Source: Winslowiella arboricola
Lineage (GTDB): Bacteria > Pseudomonadota > Gammaproteobacteria > Enterobacterales > Enterobacteriaceae
Reading direction: 5' to 3'
DNA: 64,000 bases
Assembly: GCF_025527015.1 (NCBI RefSeq)
Contig: NZ_JAODIM010000041.1
Location: 496,001-560,000 of the forward strand
In this document: positions 8,507-17,130 of the stretch, piece after piece
Numbering within the stretch: position 1 is the stretch's first letter
Layout of the letters: the number at the start of each line of letters is the position of its first letter
Program-made: the position numbers and the translations under genes
The notes under the pieces: generated by a model
Databases searched by the model: none
Seen by the model: only the letters and a program-made list of their open reading frames with translations
Told to the model about the DNA's origin: nothing

Positions 8507-9457
8507 TTATACTTTTTTCAACATTGCCGGAATCGTGACATCCTGCACCACCGCATCCGGACGCAGGGGCTGAAGGCTGTCCTGAATCCACATCGCGCCC
8601 ATCATCTTATCCAGTCCGCGATCAAGACCGGTGACCAGACCTGCACCCGGCGTAAACGTCAGCTCGCCAAAGTAAACATGCCCTTCGTTGATATACCAGT
8701 CGACACGCACATAGTCGAAATCCGACGCCAGCTTTTTACTCAGCTCCAGCGCATGCACCAGCGAGTGCATATCCGCAGAAATATCCAGTCCGGTGTCGCG
8801 AATCTTGTGAAAAGCATCGCTCAGATTGTTGACGTAAAAGTTCATCGACAGTGCCGGCATACTGCGGTTATAGATCACCTGCAACACATATTCGAAAGAT
8901 CCATCTTTCTTGTTAAACATATGAAACTTGTAATCAACCGGCGCCGCCTTGCCGTCACCAATGTACTTTTCGACCAGGATACGCGGCCGGATATAACGAT
9001 AGTGAATCTCACGCGCTTCGCTGGAGAAATCTTTGCGCAACCATTCGATACAACGATTAACAATCAGTTGTTTCTGCAGACAATCTGGCTCTTCAAGCAA
9101 AATATCCACCATGTTTGAACCATGGTTCGGTTTAATCACGGTGCCTTTCAAAGATGTTAAGCTGAGCAGTGTAGTCGGATCGTCAGTTTCATAAACCAAC
9201 GGTACCAAATATTCATCACCAATGGTGCTGGCGACATAATCGCGCACCAAAAATTTATCAGACAATCTTCCGTAACGGATATAATCACCATTTATAAACT
9301 TGCGATACAGCACCTTTTCATTAAACAACTTAGGCTCGCGTATATTCGGCAATTTTTTAAATTTATGAAAATAATGGATCCGGTCCTGGTATGCCCACGG
9401 CATTTTCTTGATGAAGTACTTGACGCTTCTTCGTAATTCATCTTTAAACTTCAACAT
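8507..9457 (-). CDS. TupA-like ATP-grasp protein (surface polysaccharide modification)
   Basis: A 316-residue protein resembling the TupA-like ATP-grasp family, named after Bacillus teichuronopeptide synthesis. Supporting segments are VIKPNHGSN (ATP/phosphate region), RILVEKYI (nucleotide-binding strand), PVDYKFHMF, and FDYVRVDWY...FGELTFTPGAG near the end, which supplies the metal-binding acidic residues. Such enzymes are thought to ligate amino acids to sugar carboxylates of cell-surface glycans. It lies 8 bp downstream of a flippase gene on the same strand, so the two form an operon. The exact acceptor is unknown. Confidence 0.8.
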   Translation of the reverse strand: MLKFKDELRRSVKYFIKKMPWAYQDRIHYFHKFKKLPNIREPKLFNEKVLYRKFINGDYIRYGRLSDKFLVRDYVASTIGDEYLVPLVYETDDPTTLLSLTSLKGTVIKPNHGSNMVDILLEEPDCLQKQLIVNRCIEWLRKDFSSEAREIHYRYIRPRILVEKYIGDGKAAPVDYKFHMFNKKDGSFEYVLQVIYNRSMPALSMNFYVNNLSDAFHKIRDTGLDISADMHSLVHALELSKKLASDFDYVRVDWYINEGHVYFGELTFTPGAGLVTGLDRGLDKMMGAMWIQDSLQPLRPDAVVQDVTIPAMLKKV

Positions 9458-9465
9458 TTTTCACC

Positions 9466-10722
9466 TCATCTGTAGGTTTTGTAGTTGAGTGAGGAAACTT
9501 GTATTTTTTTGATGACGCCATTTTTAAAGAAGTAATTCATTACGGTCAGGGATAATAACTCAGTGATAAAAACACTCCACGCCGCACCCATTAAGCCAAA
9601 AGACTGAATTAACAGATATGAAGTGGGAAGGCTGATAACCATCAGGCTGATAATTTTCTTCAGCAGATAGTTAAATCCCCCCTCTTTCACCATGTAACGG
9701 TAGGCCACCGTCCCCATAGCCGAAAAGCAGGTTGCTATCGACAATAACGTAACGAGACTTCCTGATTGTGTGTAGTCTTGCCCATAAAGTGTGATGATGA
9801 GCTTTTCGCCATAAACTGCAACGAGCAGAAGCATCAGCAATGATACCGCCATAACATAACCATGCAGCCTTGCGGCCAGCTTAAACGCGACATCAGAGCG
9901 TTCTCTGAAAATCTCCGTAAAGCATGATGTAATAATGGCTACAGGAATAAATATCCATGAAGCCGAAATTGTGTTTGCCGCCGCAAACAGACCGAGATCC
10001 TGTGAAGAACCGACGCCGACTAAAAAGAACTGCGCCATTTTTACCTGAATCGATATAAATATGCTGGAAATGGCCAACGGCAGACCGGCATAAAGCAAAT
10101 AACGTAAATATTTTTTTCTTTTATGCCTGGGTGGCGCAATATCTGAATGACTCTGATAAAAAAAGTTACGTTTAATCAGATAAGGCACCAGCGTTACCGA
10201 AACAATCGACAACGTCAGGAATAGCGGATTCATTTTGAACCAGGCGATAAAAAAACTTAGCGCGAAGCTTAATGTCATCCCCGTTGCATTCGCCATCGTA
10301 TTCAGCCGCGAAGCCAGCCGCGCATTGTTATAGACACTAAATGTGTCCTGGGTAACAAACAGCGCCGCCAGAAAAGAGGCGATCGCAAAGGCCACAAAAT
10401 TCTCCTGCATGGCATACCAGACGTAAGCCAGCACCGGCATCGACAGCAGCATAAAAATGGTGATGCGCATTTTTTTCGCCACTGCCATCAGCTTCACACC
10501 TTTCTGCGCGCTTTTACTGATGCGTTTAAACAGTATGGTCTCCGTGCCAAAGATAGCGACAGTCTGCACCACCGAAAACAGCGAGGCAGAGAACGCTATC
10601 TGGCCGAAAACCGCCGGTCCAAACGATTTGGCGACGTAAGACGTCACAAATATCACGCCAAAAACAGAGACAATTTTTTCTGACATCATCCAGGCGGCAT
10701 TTGACATTACGCTGAATTTCAT
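9466..10722 (-). CDS. Polysaccharide flippase (Wzx/MOP superfamily)
   Basis: A 418-residue protein with about 12 hydrophobic segments and the layout of Wzx-type lipid-linked oligosaccharide flippases. It would move glycan units across the inner membrane. The ATG at 10722 has a strong AAGGATGAG site; eleven further codons upstream (to 10755) lack one. It is the first gene of a two-gene operon with the TupA-like ligase. The pair stands alone, without glycosyltransferases or a polymerase, so it presumably serves an envelope polymer made elsewhere. The AT-rich surroundings suggest acquisition by transfer. Confidence 0.82.
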   Translation of the reverse strand: MKFSVMSNAAWMMSEKIVSVFGVIFVTSYVAKSFGPAVFGQIAFSASLFSVVQTVAIFGTETILFKRISKSAQKGVKLMAVAKKMRITIFMLLSMPVLAYVWYAMQENFVAFAIASFLAALFVTQDTFSVYNNARLASRLNTMANATGMTLSFALSFFIAWFKMNPLFLTLSIVSVTLVPYLIKRNFFYQSHSDIAPPRHKRKKYLRYLLYAGLPLAISSIFISIQVKMAQFFLVGVGSSQDLGLFAAANTISASWIFIPVAIITSCFTEIFRERSDVAFKLAARLHGYVMAVSLLMLLLVAVYGEKLIITLYGQDYTQSGSLVTLLSIATCFSAMGTVAYRYMVKEGGFNYLLKKIISLMVISLPTSYLLIQSFGLMGAAWSVFITELLSLTVMNYFFKNGVIKKIQVSSLNYKTYR

Positions 10723-11277
10723 CGACTCATCCTTTGTGTTTCCAAAAAAAACCACTTAATACAACACATCCTTGTCCACAATTGACAATTTCACAAAAGG
10801 CATGCTGGCGAAAAAGGGTCGCGGGTTATTATTAAAAACAACCGTTGTATAAACTTCGCCGAAACACTGGAAATAAAATTTACCTAAGAATTACCCTGGG
10901 TTGACTCTGCTTAATTTTGGGCCAGTAACGGCTCCGTTATGTAAACGATTTCACAAAATGGTTGTATTTATTTTTCAATGCATAATCGTTTATTCGACCA
11001 AAAATGCTGCTGCTTAAACCACTCAAGCTTTGAATGCGCTTTCCCGATTGGCATGGAACGAATCTATATCAAAAAACCCTTTCTCGAAAGTCATCCAAAC
11101 TCAATTAATAAAAAATAAGACAATTCCCATGATGCTATTTCTAAAAGATAATTTAACTTAACCCTTGCAATTCAAATCTCGTACTTAAAAACACTGCAGA
11201 TATATTCTGGATGAACAGTGCCAGAGTTAATTGCGGTTAATCTCAATCATTAATACTTTAGAAAGGAAAATGCATTT
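10723..11277. other. AT-rich 555-bp gap between flippase and IS-like ORF
   Basis: No gene is visible on either strand. The composition is clearly AT-rich, with poly-A/T tracts. It must carry the promoter of the leftward flippase operon and that of the rightward ORF at 11278. No element could be assigned with confidence. Confidence 0.5.
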
Positions 11278-11673
11278 ATGAGAAAGTCACGATATAGCGA
11301 AGAGCAAATCACCAACGCTATTAAAGCTTCAGAATGTGGCGTTAAGGTTAAGGAGATCTGCGATGAGCTGGGGATTTCCGAGGCAACATTCTATAGCTGG
11401 AAAAAGAAATACGCGGGTTTGTCCTCTGAAGATGGAAGGAAAATCAAGGACTTGGAAGAGAAATTACAAGCTGTGGAACGGGAAGTGCAGATGCTTAGCG
11501 CCGATAAAGAGATGCTGCAGAGCGTTCTCAAGCACTTCTTTACCACTAATGACAAGCGCCAGGCTGTTAATTTCCTTCAGGATACCTATGAAATCGGTAC
11601 ACGGCGCAGCTGTCGACTGCTGGATATCAGCCGCAGCGTCTACCATTATCCTTTACATTGCGACAGCCAGTAA
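11278..11673 (+). pseudogene. Truncated IS3-family transposase (OrfA plus start of OrfB, in frame)
   Basis: A 131-residue frame. Residues 1 to about 90 match IS3-family (IS407/IS51-type) OrfA: the RKSRYSEEQI start, the helix-turn-helix GVKVKEICDELGISEATFYSWKKKY, then a leucine-zipper-like coiled coil (KIKDLEEKLQ...). The remainder (KRQAVNFLQDTYEIGTRRSC, continuing to VYHY) matches the start of OrfB but stops before the integrase core. OrfA and OrfB normally lie in different frames and are joined by frameshifting; here they are fused. No terminal inverted repeats were found. An AAAGGA site 10 bp before the ATG could allow expression as a DNA-binding protein. Confidence 0.75.
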
Positions 11674-11915
11674 TATCTGTATTTTTTTATTATCAGTCAG
11701 AATAATGCCAAAAATTAAATATGGATGCTTTTGATTAAAACGGTCAATTTTTAACAAGCAGTCCTTCTCTTTTCTGATGCTTTAAGTATTGGGATCAGGG
11801 TGGCTTTGGCTGTTTTCTTAACCGATTATTTTAAACCCCCCTAATATCAGGCTATTCAGGCGCGTTTATCGGTTTCACACTCCGATGGACGCGCCACTCA
11901 TTACTTTATCACTGT

Positions 11916-12128
11916 TTACTGTTCAGCCAGTATTTCCATAAACAAGGTTAGCAATGGTAAACATTCCCGCCATTCTTCTGCCGCTGTGCAAAAAAGGTCA
12001 GCTGGTCCTGAAACCCCTTTCCGCCGATCCGAGCCTGTCGCTGCGCTTATTGTCGTCTGCGCCAATCCGACCAGGAGGATTGCCATTGATAATGGTTTAA
12101 TAATGCTAACGACTTGATTATTTTTCAC
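11916..12128 (-). CDS. Doubtful small exported protein
   Basis: A 70-codon frame starting with GTG at 12128. Its first ~29 residues look like a signal peptide: two Lys, a hydrophobic core IKPLSMAILLVGLA, and an Ala-x-Ala-like end. The remainder has two Cys and no recognised family. The ribosome site is weak. It may be the remains of a larger secreted protein gene or a chance ORF. Confidence 0.22.
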   Translation of the reverse strand: MKNNQVVSIIKPLSMAILLVGLAQTTISAATGSDRRKGVSGPADLFCTAAEEWRECLPLLTLFMEILAEQ

Positions 12129-12424
12129 CCAGAAATACTTAACCTGTCAGACAGCTCAGACTGCAACTGCTTAACTATCACCTGAGTAAACCCCGCTTGC
12201 TGCCAGCCATCTGCCGCTTTTATTCCATCATCAGCTGGATCGCGTCAGAGCAAATCCTGACAAAAATTTGGCTTTAAGCGGCGCAAAGCATTCAGTAGAT
12301 TGCTTTTAGCTTCGCCAGATCCATCAAAATTTTATTAGCGACAATTCTTATAGCCATTTTTGCACCGCTTGTGGCAGGGGCGTAGTCAAATTGCCGGAAA
12401 AAACAACGATCCACTCCCGCAAAA

Positions 12425-12446
12425 TTACGTGATCAAGATCACATAA
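12425..12446. promoter_or_regulatory. Orphan CRP/FNR-type binding site
   Basis: CGTGATCAAGATCACA (12428-12443) with A/T-rich flanks differs from the ideal CRP site at one base in the outer half-sites, and its centre is almost ideal. The nearest gene starts are far away or face elsewhere, so it may drive an unannotated small RNA or peptide, or be left over from a lost gene. Confidence 0.5.
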
Positions 12447-12730
12447 ATGACGCTTTATCCCACTGGAAAGCGCAAAAATAATTTAACAGAGCCGCGTCCG
12501 GCCGATTTGACCGTCAGGAAAGCAGTGGTATCCAGCCGCTAAACGCGCCGCTGGATGTGCCAAAGTGAACATTTATAGAGATAAAAGGAATATCAACACC
12601 GCGTTCAAGGCAGGAAAAAGCTTATCAAACAGCCTTAAGCTGATTTCCGGGCGCGCTAAAGGGTGCGCATATTCTTAAATAATTGCGCCCCTTGCGTAAT
12701 AAAAGGTACCAGTCTCAGTCAGAATTATGC

Positions 12731-13696
12731 TCAGTTTGCCGACGAGACTTCGACAATTTTTACGGTGGGTTTGATGCGCATCGCATAAATTACGCCAGCA
12801 ATCAGGCAGATAATGCCCAGCAACGTCAATAGCGGCGGCCATTGCTGGCGCAGCATAAAGGTATATGCCAGCCCGGCCAGTATCTCAAATACGATTAATG
12901 GCCCTACCAGTACCGTCGGCAGACGCTGGCTGGCCTCATTCCAGCACAGCGCGCCCAGCCAGGAGCACAACAGGCCGATCACCAGCATCAGGGGAATAAA
13001 CACTTCTGGCCGCGGACCGAATGGCAGGGCAAAGGCGGGCTGCGTCAACGCCAGCTGGATACTCACCAGCACGCCGGCGATTAACGCCACCGGCAGGGTT
13101 GCCAGCCCTTGCGCCGTCGCCCAGGTGCCCGGTTTTTTATCAGGATGTTCCCTGAGCCAGCGCGCATTGCGCAGCGGATACCAGGTCCAGCAGGCCACCG
13201 CCACCAGCGCCAGCGCAATGCCACTCAGATAGCGCCAGAGGGAAAATTCTGCGCTGTTCGCCGCTAACTCAGCGACGTTGACCAGCACTAATCCCAGCGC
13301 AATCAACAGCAAAGCGGGCGTCAGCTTGCGCCACGAGAGCTTACCGTCATGCTGGCTGTATAAAAGATTAGCGGTTACCGAAATCACCACCGGCAACGTG
13401 CCAATAATCATGGTTGAGACCGGTGCACCCGTACGCTGGATGGCACTGGCAAGGCAGGTGTAATAAAGAAGATTACCGATTACGGTAAGTTTTAGCGCTT
13501 CCATCCAGTCGCTGGCCACCAGCTGACGCAGACGATGGCGTTCATGCCAGGCGAGCGGCAAAGCGATCAGGCCAAAGGCCACATAGCGCCCAACGGACTG
13601 CAACGCCCCCGGATACTCCGGCACAAACAGCGGTCCGACAAAAATTAATCCCCACATTAAGCCTGCAGAGAGGGCAAACATTACGCCAGCGAGCAT
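12731..13696 (-). CDS. EamA-family drug/metabolite exporter
   Basis: An inner-membrane protein of 321 residues with ten predicted helices arranged as two EamA repeats (about 5-125 and 145-300), the layout of the 10-TMS drug/metabolite transporters. It probably exports a small metabolite or toxic compound. The ATG at 13696 has an AGGTG site 7 bp upstream and is preferred over the GTG at 13705. An AraC-type regulator gene lies 83 bp upstream on the same strand and probably controls it. The substrate is unknown. Confidence 0.85.
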   Translation of the reverse strand: MLAGVMFALSAGLMWGLIFVGPLFVPEYPGALQSVGRYVAFGLIALPLAWHERHRLRQLVASDWMEALKLTVIGNLLYYTCLASAIQRTGAPVSTMIIGTLPVVISVTANLLYSQHDGKLSWRKLTPALLLIALGLVLVNVAELAANSAEFSLWRYLSGIALALVAVACWTWYPLRNARWLREHPDKKPGTWATAQGLATLPVALIAGVLVSIQLALTQPAFALPFGPRPEVFIPLMLVIGLLCSWLGALCWNEASQRLPTVLVGPLIVFEILAGLAYTFMLRQQWPPLLTLLGIICLIAGVIYAMRIKPTVKIVEVSSAN

Positions 13697-13779
13697 CTTC
13701 AGCACCTGAAAAAAGAGAAGTCGCCGCTACTGTGCCGCATTCTGCCGGCGAAATATTGTATAAGATTGCGCTATCGCCG

Positions 13780-14604
13780 TCAGCCGGTGACCTGCTTCTG
13801 ATAGCGGATCGGCGTTATGCCGTAGCGCTGGGCGAAAGTGCGCGTCAGATGCGCCTGATCGCTAAGCCCTACCGTCGCCGCCACCTCTGCCGCGGCAATA
13901 CCGCGCATCAGCAGTTGCTTGGCTTCATATAAACGAAAGGCCATCAGCATCTGATGCGGTGTGACATGATGCTGCCGCTTAAACTGGCGCAAGAAATGGT
14001 AAGGACTGAGCGACACCAGCGTCGACAGTTCAGCCAGAGTGATATTGCGCGTGAAATTTTCCCGCAGATAATCGCGTACGATATCAAAGCGCTGCGCTGG
14101 CTCGACAAGCCGCTTTTTCGCTACCCGTGCATGGGGCCGCAGCAGTTGCATAATGCTGAACATTTGCCCCTCGACTGCCAGTGAATCATCAGCCTGCCAC
14201 AGTGCGGCCAGCGTGCGGGAAAGTTGCTGCGAGGTTGCCAGATCTTCGCGCACGGCATCGGTAAACCACCATCCCTGTTCACCGGACAGCGCTTCCAGTA
14301 CCTGTGGTTCGATATAGATCATGCGATAACGCCAGCCATCCTCGGTCGCGGATTCGCCGGTATGCAGCTCATCCGGGTTCATCAACACCAGTGAGTGAGT
14401 GGGCGCCACATAATTGCTGCCACGATAACGAAAACGCTCGGCGCCGTAATCGATAGTACCCATACCGAAAGCTTCGTGCGTATGCGGCTCAAAGGCGTAG
14501 CTGGAGATATGCGCATGATACAGCTCCACACCCGGCATTTCAGGCAGATGCCGGAACCGGGCGCGATCTTTTTCACACGGAAACTGCTGCGGAACCCCTT
14601 GCAT
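13780..14604 (-). CDS. AraC-family transcriptional regulator
   Basis: A 274-residue protein. The N-terminal cupin-like sensor (about 20-130) has the motifs FEPHTHEAFGMG and MNPDELHTGE. Two helix-turn-helices near the C-terminus include ITLAELSTLVSLSPYHFLRQFK and the second motif VGLSDQAHLTRTFAQRYG. AraC proteins of this kind often control a neighbouring exporter, here the EamA gene 83 bp downstream. The ATG at 14604 has a GAGG site; the longer frame to 14697 would run through the repeat hairpins and is rejected. Confidence 0.87.
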   Translation of the reverse strand: MQGVPQQFPCEKDRARFRHLPEMPGVELYHAHISSYAFEPHTHEAFGMGTIDYGAERFRYRGSNYVAPTHSLVLMNPDELHTGESATEDGWRYRMIYIEPQVLEALSGEQGWWFTDAVREDLATSQQLSRTLAALWQADDSLAVEGQMFSIMQLLRPHARVAKKRLVEPAQRFDIVRDYLRENFTRNITLAELSTLVSLSPYHFLRQFKRQHHVTPHQMLMAFRLYEAKQLLMRGIAAAEVAATVGLSDQAHLTRTFAQRYGITPIRYQKQVTG

Positions 14605-14640
14605 GCCAAACCTCACGACTATTATAGATAACAAAACAAC

Positions 14641-14695
14641 GGGAGCCGATAACGGCTCCCCTACGTTTGTTGTAGGGGCGGCGTTATCGCCGCCC
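14641..14695. repeat. Paired hairpin repeats, types A and B
   Basis: Two hairpins lie in tandem. Type A is GGGAGCCG, loop ATAA, CGGCTCCC (14641-14660). Type B is GGGCGGCG, loop TTAT, CGCCGCCC (14676-14695). They are joined by CTAC...GTAG, so the whole pair can also fold as one larger structure. Both types recur between genes elsewhere in the window. Confidence 0.85.
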
Positions 14696-14719
14696 ATGCC
14701 AGCCGCCGCAGCCTGCCGC

Positions 14720-15322
14720 TTAGATCAGACCTTCGGCTTTCATCGCTTTAATCACCGCCGGGCGCTGGGCAATATTGGCCCGGTACGCCTGCAGTGCTGG
14801 CCATTTGTCCAGACTAAAGCCGACATGGCCGCTCCAGCCCAGCACGGTAAACAGGTAAGCATCGGCAATGGTAAAACCTTCGCCATTTAGCCAGTTTTTA
14901 TCACCCAGCGCTTCACTTAACCAGTTGATACGCTTCGTCAGGGTGGCGGTCACCGCCGCTTTCCAGTCATCAGAGATTGCCGGATTAAACAGAGCGCCCA
15001 TATTTTTATGCAGTTCGGTGGAGATAAATGTCATCCACTCCAGCAGCTGATAACGCGCTTCACCTGATGCCGGGATCAGTTGCGCCTGTGGCTTCAGGTC
15101 GGCCAGATATTGCGAAATCACCGCACCTTCGGTTAGCAGCGTGCCGCTATCCAGTTGTAACGCCGGGATATACCCCTTGCTGTTAATCGCCATAAAGTCT
15201 TCACCGGACTCAGTACGGTGAGTTTTTAAGTCCACGCGCTCCAGAGTAAACGACAAACCAGCTTCTTCTAATACAATATGTGGCGCCAGCGAACAGGCTC
15301 CCGGGCAGTAGTAGAGTTTCAT
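14720..15322 (-). CDS. gstA: Beta-class glutathione transferase GstA
   Basis: A 200-residue cytosolic enzyme that conjugates or reduces electrophiles with glutathione. It begins MKLYYCPGACS, carrying the catalytic Cys10 of bacterial beta-class GSTs, then GYIPALQLDSGTLLTEG with the glutathione-binding cis-Pro, and it has the helical C-terminal domain with FTIADAYLFTVL. The length and sequence match E. coli GstA (201 residues), although E. coli keeps it elsewhere on the chromosome. It is the second GST gene in the window and is not closely similar to the one at 4.1 kb. Confidence 0.88.
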   Translation of the reverse strand: MKLYYCPGACSLAPHIVLEEAGLSFTLERVDLKTHRTESGEDFMAINSKGYIPALQLDSGTLLTEGAVISQYLADLKPQAQLIPASGEARYQLLEWMTFISTELHKNMGALFNPAISDDWKAAVTATLTKRINWLSEALGDKNWLNGEGFTIADAYLFTVLGWSGHVGFSLDKWPALQAYRANIAQRPAVIKAMKAEGLI

Positions 15323-15480
15323 TAACCGTCATTCCTTTCCGTTTAGTGATTCACAAGATAACGTTATGCGGGATCCAGTGTAGCGGTTGCATCAATAGTA
15401 ACAAGTAGCGGAATTCTGCTAAGTTGTTAAGGAATGTACAAATTACGCCGTCTCGCCCCTACAAGGATTGCAACATCACG

Positions 15481-15894
15481 ATGAATAATCCATTACCCTG
15501 CTTACAGCAAAAATACCCGCAGGCATCAGCCTGGTCGTTTGGTGATTCGCCAGAAATGGCAGATGAACTGGCAGCGCTGGTGATCGCGGGGATCAAAACC
15601 GCCAGTTGTGGATCGCTCCAGGCTTATCAACAGGAAAACGATCTGCCGGCCGTCGGTGATTTCAGCATTATTTTAGACGGCAGGGATCAGCCGGTTGCGG
15701 TGATTAAAACTACTGCACTGCATATTATTCGCTTTTGCGACGTCACCAGCGAGCTGGCGAGTAAAGAGGGGGAAGGCGATCGCAGCCTGGCTTACTGGCG
15801 GCATGAGCATCAGGCATTCTTTAGCCGTGAAGGCAGCTACACGGAGCAGATGGAGTTACTGTTTAGCGAGTTTCAGCTAGTGGAAACGCTATAA
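15481..15894 (+). CDS. ASCH-domain protein
   Basis: A 137-residue protein with the ASCH fold signature: W-S-F-G-D near the start, the loop LVIAGIKTASCGS that resembles the family's G-x-K-x-x-x motif, then VGDFSIILDGRDQPVAVIKTT and a C-terminal EGEGDRSLAYWRHEH segment. ASCH domains are related to PUA domains and are thought to bind RNA or act as amidohydrolases of modified nucleosides. The ATG at 15481 is preferred; the frame extends upstream to 15424 without a ribosome site. It is convergent with the dienelactone hydrolase gene. Confidence 0.8.
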   Translation: MNNPLPCLQQKYPQASAWSFGDSPEMADELAALVIAGIKTASCGSLQAYQQENDLPAVGDFSIILDGRDQPVAVIKTTALHIIRFCDVTSELASKEGEGDRSLAYWRHEHQAFFSREGSYTEQMELLFSEFQLVETL

Positions 15895-15939
15895 GCAGCA
15901 CTGGCGAACACCGGCTCAGCGGCGTCGCCACAAAAACCG

Positions 15940-16824
15940 CTACACCAGATAGCGTTTAAACCAGTCGATGGTGCGCTGCCAGGCTAAATCCGCGGCGGCT
16001 TTATCGTAACGTGGCGTCGAATCGTTATGAAAACCATGATGTACGCCCGGATAGATATACGCTTCCCAGGTTTTATTATTCGCCTTCAGCGCCGCTTCAT
16101 AAGCTGGCCAGCCCTCATTAATCCGCGTATCCAGCTCCGCATAGTGAATTAACAGCGGCGCTTTGATACGTGGCACATCTTCGGCTTTCGGCTGGCGGCC
16201 ATAAAACGGCACCGCAGCGGCCAGCTCCGGGTAAGCCACCGCAGCAGCATTTGCCACGCCACCGCCATAGCAGAAACCAGTGATACCGACTTTGCCGTTC
16301 ACCTGTTTATGCTGCAGTAAAAACTCAATCGCCGCGAAAAAGTCATTCATCAGTTTGCTGGGGTCGATAGCCTGTTGCAGTTCACGGCCTTTATCGTCGT
16401 TGCCAGGATAACCGCCTGCCACACTAAGCCCATCAGGCGCCAGCGCGATAAACCCCGCTTTGGCGACCCGCCGCGCGACATCCTCTATATAAGGATTCAG
16501 CCCGCGGTTTTCATGCACCACCACCACTGCGGGCACCGGCCCGGTCGCCGACGCCGGGCGAACCCAGTAACCCCGCACCTTCTGATGTCCATTGGGCGAT
16601 GGGTACTCAATATACTCCGCGACAATATCAGGATCGGTGAATTCGACCTGTTCAGCTAACGCATAATTGGGCATCAGGGTGCCGAGCAGCGTGGCGGTGG
16701 TGCCGCCAACGGCGAATTTTGCAGCGAGGGAGAGAAATTCACGCTTGGTGATTTTGCCATGCACGTAGTGGTCGTATAGCTCAAGCAGTTCCGGGGAGAA
16801 ATCTTTTGCGGTCAGACGGGCCAT
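15940..16824 (-). CDS. yghX: Dienelactone hydrolase family protein, YghX-like
   Basis: A 294-residue alpha/beta hydrolase. The catalytic triad is visible: Cys185 in GFCYGGG, Asp232 in AELDTR and His263 in VHHGFH. An N-terminal stretch (about 25-57), with a basic KITKREF followed by an Ala/Gly/Thr-rich hydrophobic run, may be a signal or membrane anchor. It resembles YghX of E. coli, which is disrupted in K-12 but intact here. The family cleaves lactones or esters; the natural substrate is unknown. The ATG at 16824 has an AAAGGAG-like site. Confidence 0.82.
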   Translation of the reverse strand: MARLTAKDFSPELLELYDHYVHGKITKREFLSLAAKFAVGGTTATLLGTLMPNYALAEQVEFTDPDIVAEYIEYPSPNGHQKVRGYWVRPASATGPVPAVVVVHENRGLNPYIEDVARRVAKAGFIALAPDGLSVAGGYPGNDDKGRELQQAIDPSKLMNDFFAAIEFLLQHKQVNGKVGITGFCYGGGVANAAAVAYPELAAAVPFYGRQPKAEDVPRIKAPLLIHYAELDTRINEGWPAYEAALKANNKTWEAYIYPGVHHGFHNDSTPRYDKAAADLAWQRTIDWFKRYLV

Positions 16825-17130
16825 AGCAGTGCTCCTTTCACATCAGTTAAGTGGGAAAAGCGGTTTTTACACTATGGCCGACGGCGGGCAAAGTTGCTAA
16901 CTGAAAAATCCTGATCAGGCCAGCATGTTTAAAAATCCCCCTGACAGACAGATGATGCACCGCGGCACTGGCTGAATCCATTGAGCTAATGATGGTTACA
17001 TAAAAATCATCTAAATAGTGTGACCAGTATCGCCACCCATTGATCAAATACTTGTATGGTAGTGCGTATTGGGTAGTTTACGTTTATCGCTGGTGAAATA
17101 TCACTACCCTACAATACAGGTCATTGCCTA
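16825..17130. promoter_or_regulatory. 306-bp gap with an inverted repeat before the MHS transporter
   Basis: No gene is visible. Close to the downstream start, GGTAGTG (17058-17064) and GGGTAGT (17071-17077) can each pair with the same segment CACTACCC (17102-17109). This gives alternative hairpins or a repeated operator about 20-70 bp before the start codon. The region must also carry the divergent yghX-like promoter. Confidence 0.4.

Larger units (their letters stand above)
11674..12730. other. 1.06 kb gap without a firm gene
   Basis: It holds a doubtful 70-codon signal-peptide-like ORF (11916-12128) and a strong orphan CRP-type site (12425-12446), both listed separately. An imperfect GC-rich inverted repeat sits at about 12660-12695, beyond the 3' end of the exporter gene, and may act as a terminator. 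The rest looks like decayed sequence next to the IS remnant. Confidence 0.45.
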
